DNA from: JANXUC01 sp964619065
GTDB lineage: Bacteria > Acidobacteriota > Terriglobia > Terriglobales > Acidobacteriaceae
Length of the DNA: 64,000 bases
NCBI GenBank assembly: GCA_964619065.1
Contig: CAZUCC010000004.1
Span: 54,876 to 118,875 of the forward strand
Direction: 5' to 3'
The translations under genes were made by a program, and so were the position numbers. The notes below the pieces were generated by a model. It saw only the letters and a program-made list of their open reading frames with translations, was not told the origin of the DNA and did no database searches. Every line of letters starts with the position of its first letter. Position 1 is the stretch's first letter. This document shows, one piece after another, positions 9,304-19,033 of this stretch.

Positions 9304-12300
9304 CTACTTCATTTCCATGCCACACTCATAGGCGCCGTACCATGCTCCGACGAGTAAACCCCCTAGTGCGGCTTCGGGGGCCACTCTTATAGCTGCCCTT
9401 GCCGCAGCCGCAAGGATTTCTGGTGTCAATTCTACCCCCCCCCCCGGCAGGTGCCAGACAAAGTGGCCGAGCGAACCACCTGCTGCTCCCAAGACCGATT
9501 CTTTAAAGCCCTTATTCCCAACGCACTTGAGGAAATCCTTGAGGAGTGCTATCTCTTGGGCATCAGGACCTGTAAAACACGGGTTGAACTGCGTGGAAAT
9601 CTGTCCCTTCCTGCAGTCGTGTATTCCATCATTATATTTCTCATTCATGATCGCCGGATCCGGCACCTGCGCCCACAGATTCTGCGATTCCTGATTCGCC
9701 AGCACCCCCACCAACGCCCCCCAGTTCTTGTCCTTAATCGCCTGAGCGATCTGCTTCAGCTCATCCGCGAAGCGCGTATCGCACGGCACACCGAAGCATC
9801 CGCCGCCGTTGATGCCGATGCCTCCGCCCACGCTCACGCCGTTCGGCCCGATATTGATACTTATACTGATAGTCCCGCCGCCACCACCACCACCACCGCC
9901 CCAGTCCCCACCCCAATCGCCACCGCCCCAGCCCCCACCCCAATCGCCACCGCCCCAGTCCCCATCACCCCAATCCGTCCCTTGCGGATCGATCCGGTTG
10001 AGAGGGGAGTTGCCCACGTACGCATACCGGTTCCAACTCTGCGGATCGGTCGGGTCCACCGCCCCCATCCCCGCCGGGTCGGGCGACAGCCAACGGCCTT
10101 GCCCCGCGCGATAATCCCGCTCCGGGAAATAGTACGTTCCATTGATCTTGTCGTCGTGCAACGATGTCTGACCTGTATAGCCCAACACGTTACCAAGAGA
10201 GGAATAATATTCCCCGAACGGCGCATGCGCCCCCGACGAAGAAAGCGTGCCACCCAGAGTATAGAAGGCTCGGATCGTCCCCTGCCAGTCGGCGATCTGG
10301 TAGCCAGTGGCGCCGCCATTTACGCTGTAGACCGAGCCTCCCGGCAGTGGATATTCCGAATAGTCTGCCGTCTGTCCCGCCGCCATCATCTTGAACTTGC
10401 CCAGCGTGACAAAGGAATCGCGGTAAGTGCCATTCACCGCCCACTCCGCCTTGTGCCCGAAGGCGTCGTAGAGAAATTGCCAAGTGTTGCCGCCCGTTAT
10501 CGGCCCTGAGGTTGAGAGCGGCTTGCCTTCCGCGTCCCATGTGTAGGTGTTGGAGCCGTCGCTGGTCAGGTTCCCGTTGGTGTCGTACGTGCTTCCGCTC
10601 CCCGAGGCATAATGGTTCGTGCTTGTAGTGTAGCCCGGATTCCAGACAAGCGAGCCGCTCTTGGTAATGTTTCCCAAAGGATCATAACCAAACGTCTGCG
10701 CCCAGGTGGACCCACAGTTCACGCTGGCAAGGCGGCCCAAATCGTCCGCGCTGTATGTACAGGTCTGCGAATCGGGAGGATTTGCCGGATCGGACACAAC
10801 CAACTTCTGCAAGCTGCCATTAGGATTCCAGGTCGGCTTCCCAGATAGTAACCCGTTCGTCAGAGGTACGCTGTACTGCGTCATCCGCAGCGTGTTGGGA
10901 TCGTACAGGTAAGAGATCTGGCTACAGGTTGGGTTGCATGCCGTGTTGAGTCCTGTGGGCTGGCTTGCCGTGTTGTAGGTGATGCCCGAGACTGGAGTGC
11001 TGGCATGCACAAGGCTGTGGACGTCCAGCGTGCGCCCTTCTCCATCCACCGCGAATCCCAGCGAATCTTCGTTCAAAAAGGGCCCAAACGACTTCATCAC
11101 GCCGTTCTCCCAGTACGACATGGGAACGCTGTAGTAGCCGGCGGAGTTGGGTGTGGATTCCAGATAGTTGGCAAGTTCTCCGCGCTTCGTGTAACTAAAA
11201 CCCTCGTCGGTAACCTTGCCGCAGGTTTGACAAGTCGCGGTGTAGGCTTCGGCAATCCGGGTCTTTGCGTTTGCAACTACGACGCCGCCGACCGTGGCCG
11301 CGTCATAGACGAAATACTTGTTGACACCTGTGGAGTTGGGGCCAGAGTAAGTTTTACTGAGCAGGCGGTGCAACACGTCATAAGTGCTGCACGTGGTGTT
11401 GGTGTTGGCGTCGTACTTTTTAACCAACTGGCCGGCGTAGGTTCCGGCGCAGGCTACGCCGGGAGAGGAAGGCGCAGTGTCGTAGAAGTACTGGGTCGTT
11501 GCGCTTTCAGGGTTGGTCTCGGAAGTGAGGCGGTTGATGCGGTCATAGGTGTAGGAGCGCGTCTGCTGGCTGCCTACCACAGCTTGCGCGTTCTGCGTCA
11601 CACCGGTGCGGTTGCTGTTGGCGTCGTAGGTGTATTTCGTCCAGAAGCCGGTTTGGGCGTTTGTCTGAGCGCAACTGCCGCTGCCGGTTGTGATGGTGAG
11701 TTCGCACACGGAGGTCAAGCGGCCGAGCGCGTCGTATTCGAGTTGCCTGCGCTTCGTGTTCTCTCCGGTTGGCGCTGGTCCCGCTGTTATCAGGACATCA
11801 TTCCGGTTGTAGGTGTAGGCGAGGGTGCCTCCGCCACTGTCACTGGCCAGGATCTGGCGGTTGAGACCGTCGTAGGTCGTCGTTGTGCCCGGAGCGCTGG
11901 CATTCGGCGTACCCGCGGTTGAAACAAACGGCAGCCTCTGGTGCAGAGCCAAACCGACCGAGTCGTAGTCGGTTTCGGTCGTGTCGTAGTTCGTCGCGGT
12001 AGGGGATTGTTTGATTTGTGTGAGGTATTGCCGCCCCTGCGTGTCCAGGGTGGAAAGAATGTCAACGGCCGAAGTCGTGCCGCCGTTTACGGGCAGGGTA
12101 GCTTCGCTCACGGTAGCGCCCGTGTAGGTGTAGTTCGTGGGATTCAGGAGCGCGTCCTGGGTCTGTGAAGGCCGCCAGAAGAATGAATCGGTGTAGGTGG
12201 AGTGAGTAACCGCACCATTTTCGTCGGTAGCACTGGTTTCGACGCCGCCGGTGCAGTTCCAGGTCATGGACCGCGATAGGCTCAGGGGCTCACTGACGGA

Positions 12301-14067
12301 CGTGACGAACGAGTTGCCGCAGGAGGCCGTGCCGGCGGCGTAGTTGTAGGTCGTCGTAGCGCCCGGAGACGTACTGGACGTACTGGCCTCTGTCGAAGTC
12401 TGCATGTTTCCAGTGTCGAAGTAGGTGAACTTCCGGTAGAGGGTAGTCGAAGCATTCGCTGAGACGGCAATCGAGGTTTGGTTTCCGCGCGAACCGGTAA
12501 CGGCGGCGTGTTGCGGAGTACCCGTGGTGCCCACAGCCGCAGTTTCGTCATAGCCGTAGGTGACGCTGGAAACGGTGTTGCCGCTACCATCCGTAACTGT
12601 AACCGTCTTCGGCTTGTCAACAATGGCGCCCAGACCCGTGGCGTACGAAATGATTACCTTCTTTAGCGGCAGAGTGCCCGTGAAGTCGTAGTCATCCTCC
12701 TCGGTCGGCAGGCCGTAGGCGTTGTAGGTGTAGACTTTCTTCGCCTGGACATTCGACGTGGCCGTCCCCATTTGCGTAGTCACAGTCTTGGAGGTAACGG
12801 GGAGGGCAATCGCCGTTCCGGTGCAGGGAGAGGCGGCACCGTTGTAGCAAGCATTTATGGTCTGCAACAAGTTTGCGGCGGCAACGGCGCCCTGGTAGGT
12901 CTGGCGCTGCACTTCGATTCCGCCCTGGAACTGAATGACAGTGTTGTTGCCCTTGGGATCCACGACGGTCGTTGTGGAGGCAGCGCCGGTTCCACCTGTC
13001 CGCGTATAGGTCCATGTACCGTCTGGCGTAGTTCTACGAACACCGGACGCGCTGCCGTCGCTACACATGATTCCATTGTGTGTTCCTACAGAATAGTTGT
13101 AGGAAATCGTTCCACCGGTTGGCAACTTAATTGAGGCGAGGCGCCCAGTGACATCGCTCGGAAATCCTGGTGTTGCCTCGTAGGTGAACTGATAGAACGT
13201 GCCGTCGGGCAAAGTGATTTTGTCAACGAGATTGTCAGCAAGGGGTCCCAACTCGCTAATACCAGGGCACCCAAAATTTGTCTTGAGTGTATATGGTTTG
13301 AACGTGGTTGTAACATTCGCTGCCGCGCCTGCCGGGCTCGTGTAGCCCAACACATAAGGATTTGGGTTGCCACCCGAGGCAGTAATTGCCTTGACTGTGG
13401 AAGACAGCGTGTCGAAGACGCTCCCAGTCGTGTCCGTACTAATTTCATTACCGTTGCGATCAATCACGCTTCCGGCAACGACTGTCGGATTTAGTGGAAG
13501 GCCGTTCTGAGGCACAATTCCGCTGCCGTCGACGGAAGTAAGACTTAGCGTAAGGTTGCACCCCGGACAAGTGACTCCCGCTAAGGTATAACCGGATCCG
13601 TCGACTGTTGTGGCAGACCCGCTCTGAGGGCAAACGATCCCATTCTGATCAAAGCACAGGGAGCCGAAGAAATGGTTCGTGCCGCTGCTATCCACATAAT
13701 CGAAATTGTCCCAAACAAAGCCGCCGAAACCGTCTGATACTTTGTCGCTATAGAGGAACCCTACACCCTGCGACGATCCGCTCCAGCCCAGCGCGGAGAA
13801 GCCATCCCATTGCGTCGTACTCCCCGAAGTGAGGGGAAACCAGAATGAGCTGTCATTCGTAAGGTCGTAACTCAGTGCGAGCTGCCGTCCCGCCTTGTGA
13901 AACACAGGAAAGACCATGTGGATATTCAGATTTCCCAAATTCACCACATCGGGGCCGCCCTCGAGGGAACTCCATGGAGGTGTCCCGGTGGCGGCTTGGC
14001 CGCTCGCAAAACTAACCGCAAAGACGACAAACGTTACCAGCAAAAGACTGCGGTAAAGGCCTCTCAT
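9304..14067 (-). CDS. Full-length secreted RHS repeat protein with Gly/Trp-rich linker and variable tip
   Basis: 1587 residues. A signal peptide (1-24, ending SFASGQ) is followed by about 400 residues of N-terminal domain, many YD repeats (YTYDANSNRTGV, YTYDRINRLTSE types) across about 400-1270, and the RHS-associated core (GYTGQTSLHDDKINGTYYFPERDY, RWLSPDP, NRYAYVGNSPLNRIDPQG) near 1310-1390. Beyond DPQG lies a low-complexity linker of repeated GDWGGG units (DNA near 9880-9985), then a variable tip of about 160 residues ending near residue 1587. RHS proteins form a hollow shell that encloses and delivers a C-terminal toxin or adhesin. The tip contains Cys pairs and a hydrophobic end but no recognised toxin fold. 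The start overlaps the preceding secreted-protein gene by four bases (ATGA), indicating translational coupling; the gene downstream may be its immunity partner. Confidence 0.9.
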   Translation of the reverse strand: MRGLYRSLLLVTFVVFAVSFASGQAATGTPPWSSLEGGPDVVNLGNLNIHMVFPVFHKAGRQLALSYDLTNDSSFWFPLTSGSTTQWDGFSALGWSGSSQGVGFLYSDKVSDGFGGFVWDNFDYVDSSGTNHFFGSLCFDQNGIVCPQSGSATTVDGSGYTLAGVTCPGCNLTLSLTSVDGSGIVPQNGLPLNPTVVAGSVIDRNGNEISTDTTGSVFDTLSSTVKAITASGGNPNPYVLGYTSPAGAAANVTTTFKPYTLKTNFGCPGISELGPLADNLVDKITLPDGTFYQFTYEATPGFPSDVTGRLASIKLPTGGTISYNYSVGTHNGIMCSDGSASGVRRTTPDGTWTYTRTGGTGAASTTTVVDPKGNNTVIQFQGGIEVQRQTYQGAVAAANLLQTINACYNGAASPCTGTAIALPVTSKTVTTQMGTATSNVQAKKVYTYNAYGLPTEEDDYDFTGTLPLKKVIISYATGLGAIVDKPKTVTVTDGSGNTVSSVTYGYDETAAVGTTGTPQHAAVTGSRGNQTSIAVSANASTTLYRKFTYFDTGNMQTSTEASTSSTSPGATTTYNYAAGTASCGNSFVTSVSEPLSLSRSMTWNCTGGVETSATDENGAVTHSTYTDSFFWRPSQTQDALLNPTNYTYTGATVSEATLPVNGGTTSAVDILSTLDTQGRQYLTQIKQSPTATNYDTTETDYDSVGLALHQRLPFVSTAGTPNASAPGTTTTYDGLNRQILASDSGGGTLAYTYNRNDVLITAGPAPTGENTKRRQLEYDALGRLTSVCELTITTGSGSCAQTNAQTGFWTKYTYDANSNRTGVTQNAQAVVGSQQTRSYTYDRINRLTSETNPESATTQYFYDTAPSSPGVACAGTYAGQLVKKYDANTNTTCSTYDVLHRLLSKTYSGPNSTGVNKYFVYDAATVGGVVVANAKTRIAEAYTATCQTCGKVTDEGFSYTKRGELANYLESTPNSAGYYSVPMSYWENGVMKSFGPFLNEDSLGFAVDGEGRTLDVHSLVHASTPVSGITYNTASQPTGLNTACNPTCSQISYLYDPNTLRMTQYSVPLTNGLLSGKPTWNPNGSLQKLVVSDPANPPDSQTCTYSADDLGRLASVNCGSTWAQTFGYDPLGNITKSGSLVWNPGYTTSTNHYASGSGSTYDTNGNLTSDGSNTYTWDAEGKPLSTSGPITGGNTWQFLYDAFGHKAEWAVNGTYRDSFVTLGKFKMMAAGQTADYSEYPLPGGSVYSVNGGATGYQIADWQGTIRAFYTLGGTLSSSGAHAPFGEYYSSLGNVLGYTGQTSLHDDKINGTYYFPERDYRAGQGRWLSPDPAGMGAVDPTDPQSWNRYAYVGNSPLNRIDPQGTDWGDGDWGGGDWGGGWGGGDWGGDWGGGGGGGGGTISISINIGPNGVSVGGGIGINGGGCFGVPCDTRFADELKQIAQAIKDKNWGALVGVLANQESQNLWAQVPDPAIMNEKYNDGIHDCRKGQISTQFNPCFTGPDAQEIALLKDFLKCVGNKGFKESVLGAAGGSLGHFVWHLPGGGVELTPEILAAAARAAIRVAPEAALGGLLVGAWYGAYECGMEMK

Positions 14068-14927
14068 CGGATTTCCCCTTGTTGAGCCTTGGCCGTGACT
14101 ACAAACGCGCTTGCGGCAAGTCCAGCGTTAATCTTTGCGGATTCCAGCTGGATGTCCAACATGGGATTGCCGTTCATGAGCTTCTGAATGTGGAAGGGAA
14201 TCTTGACCCCGTCCACGGTTCTGTAGTCGGAGTACAGGACTCGCACGGCAATATTCCGACCGAAATCGTTATCCGGGTGGGTGTTGAAATCGAGCTCGAA
14301 GGGCAAGTGAGTTGCGGGATCGGCGTAAAAATCCATCTTCGGCGTATTCCAAGCTGCCTGCATCGTGTTACGGGTAACACCATTCAAGTTGCGATTGGCG
14401 CTTGGGTTGTCCGGCGACGCCGGATTATGTTGTATACGTAAGTGTTCGGGTATTACCGGACTCGATTTTGTCGTCGCAGCGGCAGTGATCTCTGAGACTG
14501 CAAGGGAAGGAGACTGCGCTGCCCTCTGCAAGATCAACAGGGGACTAAACCACGCGGGGTCGGCCCAAGTGTTGTGCTCGACGACAGCATGAGTCTTCAG
14601 GTCCGGCCCACTCCACTGTCCGACCAGACCGCGCGGTCCTCGTGCATACACTTCGCTGTGCTGACCTGAAGGAGCGCTCAGGTCCATCCGAGTCTCGCCG
14701 CTCGACATCGCCGAAAACACGACCGTCCCGGATTCCTGCCCTGGAGCAGTGTCTCGAACGGCATTCCCAGACATCGTCAGATCGCTGACCGCGACTGCCG
14801 GGCTTAGGGCAAGCACGGTTTGTTGCAAAAGCTGCTGCGATGCGCGGGGAGTCGCCTGTTGACTGAGTACAGGAACGGAAAGAAGAACAGCTACAAAGAC
14901 AGGGGGGAGCGAACACATTGAGCGCAT
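14064..14927 (-). CDS. Secreted protein of unknown function encoded ahead of RHS
   Basis: 287 residues from ATG 14927, which has GGAGGA eight bases upstream; an upstream start at 14975 adds 16 residues that do not look like a leader. Signal peptide to about residue 22 (VLLSVPVLSQQ). The rest is a soluble domain with beta-rich, LolA-like character: the end (DFYADPATHLPFELDF, YSDYRTVDGVKIPFHIQKLMNGNP) resembles C-terminal parts of acidobacterial outer-membrane lipoprotein-sorting-like proteins. It overlaps the RHS start by four bases, so the two are made together and this protein may help export, anchor or fold the RHS partner. That role is inference. Confidence 0.7.
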   Translation of the reverse strand: MRSMCSLPPVFVAVLLSVPVLSQQATPRASQQLLQQTVLALSPAVAVSDLTMSGNAVRDTAPGQESGTVVFSAMSSGETRMDLSAPSGQHSEVYARGPRGLVGQWSGPDLKTHAVVEHNTWADPAWFSPLLILQRAAQSPSLAVSEITAAATTKSSPVIPEHLRIQHNPASPDNPSANRNLNGVTRNTMQAAWNTPKMDFYADPATHLPFELDFNTHPDNDFGRNIAVRVLYSDYRTVDGVKIPFHIQKLMNGNPMLDIQLESAKINAGLAASAFVVTAKAQQGEIR

Positions 14928-15617
14928 GAAGAAATCCTCCGCATTCGGACTTTCGATGTCCACACTGCGGAGCACGCGTGGCTACGAGTAAGTAGTTATT
15001 CGTAGCATTGAACTAACAACTACATGGCCCGAAATGGAACGTGCGACATGTTCTATTCCAAGATCAGTCGCCTGTCAAGGGCGAAGTATTGCTCTCCTGT
15101 GGAAATCTCTAAGGGGTTCGTTGAAATACCCTTCACGCGAGGTGCGGATCGTTCTGCGAAACGCACGGTCAGACTGGGTTTCATTACTGGAGCTTGCGAT
15201 CTTGTCCCGATGGCCGGAGCAAAAGGTTGGACTGTTGGCTTCATGCGCTTTGCGCCCGCGGTTTCGGATACGGATCAGGCTGAAGGCCGCGCCCTGAACA
15301 CGAACAGTCAGTCCACCTTCGCCAGGCGAAGAGCACAATTTCTCTATTGGTTACAATTCCGACATCGACGTGGGCCGACGGGACATGGCAATTTCGCACC
15401 CGATCAACCGCAATTAACTGTTAGGTGAACTGGCGACATTTGGGTGAAGAGAGCCCGCTGCTCGCACATTGCGTGTTCAGAAATGCACGCATTCATCAGT
15501 TTGTTGTGGAATACATGGATGGTCGGCCGTCAGTCGGCCTAACTCGCTCGTGGTAGAACTCGGTAGGCGCGTGTGATACTCGTTCCACTCAACAAGAGCA
15601 CTTCGGGATCTCCTGCG
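14928..15617. other. Intergenic stretch before repeat copy 2
   Basis: Open frames of up to 134 codons exist (for example 15024-15428 plus) but have no recognisable domain or clear ribosome site and overlap others on both strands. GGTCGGCCGTCAGTCGGCC near 15521 is a short imperfect palindrome. No gene can be supported. Confidence 0.4.
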
Positions 15618-15897
<280 letters not shown>

Positions 15898-15914
15898 TCA
15901 TGCGTTCGAGCATT

Positions 15915-16403
15915 TTAGGGATGCCTCTTTGAAGCGTCCCTGCCTGATCTAATTTTGGCGAACGACAGCCCTTTTGCGAGTTGCTTTGGGCTGCGTGGGA
16001 CAGATGCCTTGGGGATGAAAACGTCAGTGGGAAGTTTGAACCGAGTGCTCAATTTCCGTACTTGTTCTAAGGTGAGATTTCGTTGTCCAGTCATGAACAT
16101 CGAAACGGCGCTTTCTGAACCAAATTGAGGAATGAGGTCGCGCTGTGTCAGATGTTGCTGTTCAATGAGAAATCGGACAATTGAAACCGGATCAGCCTTG
16201 GGCACAGAGTAATGCTCTTCCTCGTAACGTTCCACAAGCAAGGTTAGGAGTTCGATTGCCTCGACTTCAGAGCTCGAAGGATTTTCCAGCGCCGTTAGTT
16301 GGAAAAGAGCATCAGTATACATTTCGAGTTCTTCATCGTTGTGTATGACGCGGGGGGCGCCATGCGCAATCATTTCCGCCGGGTTTGCGAGAACTGTGCT
16401 CAT
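15915..16403 (-). CDS. higA: HigA-type antitoxin, XRE helix-turn-helix
   Basis: 162 residues. The N-terminal half (HNDEELEMYTDALFQLTALE) is typical of the large HigA group; the C-terminal half contains a Cro/C1-type helix-turn-helix (LTQRDLIPQFGSESAVSMFMTGQ, about 97-119). It would bind and neutralise the toxin encoded directly upstream and repress their shared promoter. Order is toxin then antitoxin, as in HigBA, with a one-base junction at 16403. It is the first gene inside module B beside repeat copy 2. Confidence 0.82.
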   Translation of the reverse strand: MSTVLANPAEMIAHGAPRVIHNDEELEMYTDALFQLTALENPSSSEVEAIELLTLLVERYEEEHYSVPKADPVSIVRFLIEQQHLTQRDLIPQFGSESAVSMFMTGQRNLTLEQVRKLSTRFKLPTDVFIPKASVPRSPKQLAKGLSFAKIRSGRDASKRHP

Positions 16404-16729
16404 TATTTTCCGTACCTCCTGTCCCAGTTGCTGCGACTGTCGTATTCCTTATGCGTCAAGAAAGACCGGGTGTAGACATGCCCTTGCGTTTGCCTTTGCT
16501 TCGTCGTCTTTGCATAGTGGATGACAGTTACAAGCCTGTACCGGTTGTGCCTAATATTAAAGATGACGTAGCCTTCTACCGAATCGACATCTTTGAACGT
16601 TCTGCGGACCTCATCAAAATTGTGCCAGCGAACCGCCTCGACAACGGCGGTCCAGGCTGTAATCTCGTTCGTCGCATCTGGGTAGGTTTCCATCGCCTCC
16701 TTCAGGTGCTTACGCGTAACGATGTGCAC
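16403..16729 (-). CDS. higB: HigB-type mRNA interferase toxin
   Basis: 108 residues of the HigB/RelE-like family: MHIVTRKHL start, the AWTAVVEAVRWHNFDEVR helix region, and the strand pattern YVIFNIRHNRYRLVTVIHY leading to a C-terminal YTRSFLTHKEYD, the usual end of ribosome-dependent HigB toxins. It would cut translated mRNA unless bound by the antitoxin encoded immediately downstream. Toxin-first order matches higBA operons. Such pairs commonly stabilise mobile DNA, which fits the location. Confidence 0.85.
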   Translation of the reverse strand: MHIVTRKHLKEAMETYPDATNEITAWTAVVEAVRWHNFDEVRRTFKDVDSVEGYVIFNIRHNRYRLVTVIHYAKTTKQRQTQGHVYTRSFLTHKEYDSRSNWDRRYGK

Positions 16730-17300
16730 CTATCAAGAATACTTCACAATATGTGAAGTCGTCAAGTGGTTTAACGGAAGCTCAATCTGGTCAGTTTATA
16801 TGCCCTATAATCAATGACTTGATTGATTGCAAGCCTGCGGCGTCGAGGCCGCTGCGGCGCAGGTCGGGGGAGCCTGTCACGGCGCTACTGCTCGAGGCCA
16901 GGTTTACTGTTACATCAGCGATGTTAATTGGAGCAAGCTGGGGCACATCGTCAGCACAGTCATTGAAGCAATCTGAGGAGCCTTTCTGCCCGATCCACTG
17001 ATGGAATGTCAGTCCACTTCAGCCATGATTCTGATGCAGCCTCAATTTCTGGATTGCCAGTCGTTTGCTCTTTGCAGCGAGACTGGGGAAAAATGGCTTC
17101 TGGAATGAATGTAAGTCCTCGAAAGGCAATCCCTGTCATTAGCCAAAACCTGAAACGTGCGGTCTCTAACACTCGGTGCGTGAAGAAGTCAACGGTCACG
17201 CTCGCGGTGGTTAAGAAATCCAAGATATGATATCGCGTCGCAGTGGGAAACAGTGTGCGCATAGGTAACTCCCCAAGCCAAAGACTCGGCGGCTCAACCA
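16730..17300. other. Intergenic stretch between HigB and transposase
   Basis: A minus-strand frame continues from antisense of the transposase end down to 16960 without a start of its own; it shows no recognisable domain. The stretch probably contains the 3' end of the insertion sequence, but no inverted repeat could be matched by eye. Confidence 0.35.
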
Positions 17301-17302
17301 AA

Positions 17303-18331
17303 CTAGGCAGCGCGCGCGTAGCGATGATGAAGACCCCCGACACGAGGCCACGCAACGACTGTGCCTCGCCCTGAGCAAGGCAGTCGCTTGCCTGGCGTTT
17401 GTTTCTGAAGCCCACAGTGCGTGCGGTCCTGGTGATAGTACTCGACATAGGCAGTGAGCAGCCGCTTCAAATGCGATTCGTTGATGGCAATCACGTGGTC
17501 CAGCAGTTCGCGACGGCAACTTCCTACCCATCGTTCCGCGACACCATTCTGCCAAGGACAGCCGACGGCCGTCCGCACGGCCTTGATGTTCATGGCGTGA
17601 ATGGAGGTGAAAACTTCTGTACCGTACTTGGAGTCGTGATTGAGGAGAAGAAACCTGGCTGCGGGCTCGTAAGGAAATGTTTCGCGCAGCTGCTGCACAA
17701 TCCAGGCACTCGTCGGATGGCGCGTTACATTGAAGTGGAGGATGCGTCGCCGCTCATGTCCCAGGACAAAGAAGCAGTACAGCACTCCGAAAGTGATGGT
17801 CGGCACCGAGAAGAAGTCCATGGCAGCTATCACCTCGCGATGATTGCGCAAGAACGTCAGCCACCGCCGCGCGGAGTCTGGATTTCGCGGAGCACGCCGC
17901 ATCCATCGGGCGACGCTTCGCTCAGAAATTTCGAATCCGAGCATCTTGAGTTCGCCGTGGATGCGAGGAGCGCGCCAGGTAGGATTCTCTGCGACTATTT
18001 TGAAGATCAACTCGCGGATCTCCTGGCTGACGGGTCTCCTGCCCAGCTTTCGTGTTCTAGAAAGAAACCGCCAGTAAAGCTGAAACCCGGCACGGTGCCA
18101 ACGGACTGCCGTATCAGGTGTCACCACAATCAGAGCTGCTCTCCATGAAGACCAGAAGCGCCGGAGCGCAATCCAGAAACACTTGTCCAGGGCTGTGAGC
18201 CTGGGACGGCTGTGTTTGCGCTTGAAGACGGCTAGCTGCTGGCGAAGCACGAGATTCTCGACGAGCAAGCTCTCACGGGAGTGAAAGAGGCGAACTAGGA
18301 GACCAAAACAAAGCCGCACCAGATCGAGCAT
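17303..18331 (-). mobile_element. DDE transposase with integrase core (IS3/IS481-like)
   Basis: 342 residues. The N-terminal part has helix-turn-helix features (LVLRQQLAVFKRK) and a linking segment (PTWRAPRIHGELKMLGFEISERSVARWM, interrupted motif). The rve core follows with the acidic triad: Asp in AAMDFFSVPT (about 172), Asp in NHDSKYG (about 233) and Glu in NGVAERWVGSCRRE (about 268). The C-terminus ends PRVGGLHHRYARAA, common to this acidobacterial transposase group. The enzyme would move its own insertion sequence. It is the only recognisable mobility gene in the 6-37 kb region and belongs to a class that does not target tRNA genes, so it does not explain the tRNA-linked repeats. Its start lies 53 bp from the preceding gene's stop, so the insertion may have clipped that gene. 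Confidence 0.88.
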
Positions 18332-18384
18332 GGCTCAATTCATAGCAGAATGCGCGTCTGAGGAAATCTCGCAAACTGTTGATT

Positions 18385-18693
18385 TCACAACCGTACAGCA
18401 TTTTGTCTAATGACAACCACGCCGGTTACCACATAGCGCGGCATTCCGTCACGTTGATCCTCTGGTGAGGTCTTCAAGACCTGAGCTTTTCCGGGAAGAG
18501 GTTTGGCACCCCATTTCTCAGCCGCTGGTAGCACTAAGAAAAGCGCATCCATTCCCTTCGGGGGACGTGTGCAGAGCACCCGATCTACATTCTGCACCGT
18601 GACGGCACCAAGTGCTTTGCACCTTGCCGCTATCTCGTCCACGGTTCCCTGATTAGCATCCAAGATCACTATTTCGAGATGGTTCATTTTCAC
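18385..18693 (-). CDS. Small protein downstream of RHS tip, possibly macro-domain-like and truncated
   Basis: 102 residues, alternating beta and alpha character: LEIVILDANQGTVDEIAARC, then MDALFLVLPAAEKWG, then GMPRYVVTGVVV. The last motif resembles the closing strand of macro or ADP-ribose-binding domains, but the usual glycine-rich loops are not clear. It starts seven bases after the preceding gene on the same strand and ends close to the transposase gene, so its end may be replaced by the insertion. As third gene of an RHS tip cassette it may be a second immunity protein; if the tip is an ADP-ribosyltransferase, an ADP-ribose-handling protein would make sense. Weakly supported. Confidence 0.5.
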   Translation of the reverse strand: MKMNHLEIVILDANQGTVDEIAARCKALGAVTVQNVDRVLCTRPPKGMDALFLVLPAAEKWGAKPLPGKAQVLKTSPEDQRDGMPRYVVTGVVVIRQNAVRL

Positions 18694-18700
18694 ACAGCGA

Positions 18701-19033
18701 CTATCTGTCTTTAAGATCCTTCAGCAATGACATGAGTTTCTCCAAGTACGACTGCAATAGCGAACTGATGTTGTCATCCATGGTGAGTACGCGATCGTCA
18801 ATCGCAATCGTCTTGCCGTGCACTTTATCGAGGGCTATGGCCTGAACGTCGCCCTTGTTCCAGAAGCTAATACTTGCTCCAGCTAGTGGGCCGTTCATCT
18901 GTATGTTCGCTTTTCCCCGGACCTGATCTGCTCTGTCTAGAACGTGAAAATGCGTCTCTGGAAATAACTCCGAGATGCGCGATCCTGTCTGTGCAAACCA
19001 TCTCTCCACTTGCTGAACGTTGCTGTCACTCAC
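18701..19033 (-). CDS. Putative immunity protein for the adjacent RHS toxin tip
   Basis: 110 residues from GTG 19033. No family recognised; soluble, with a C-terminal amphipathic helix (LLQSYLEKLMSLLKDLKDR). The start codon overlaps the stop of the RHS toxin read in its restored frame (GTGA at 19030-19033), a coupling typical of polymorphic toxin/immunity pairs. The gene is intact although the toxin is frameshifted, as expected for an immunity gene that keeps protecting against relatives carrying the toxin. Function is inferred from position. Confidence 0.6.
   Translation of the reverse strand: MSDSNVQQVERWFAQTGSRISELFPETHFHVLDRADQVRGKANIQMNGPLAGASISFWNKGDVQAIALDKVHGKTIAIDDRVLTMDDNISSLLQSYLEKLMSLLKDLKDR

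Noticed and set aside
9451..10509. 352-codon plus-strand frame with poly-Pro stretches
   Set aside because: Antisense of the RHS core and its Gly-rich linker; no domain of its own.
15024..15428. 134-codon frame as a real gene
   Set aside because: No ribosome site or domain, and overlapping frames on both strands are similarly long.
17303..18331. The transposase as the enzyme behind the tRNA-linked repeats
   Set aside because: DDE transposases of this type do not recombine at tRNA 3' ends, and no copy lies in the other blocks.
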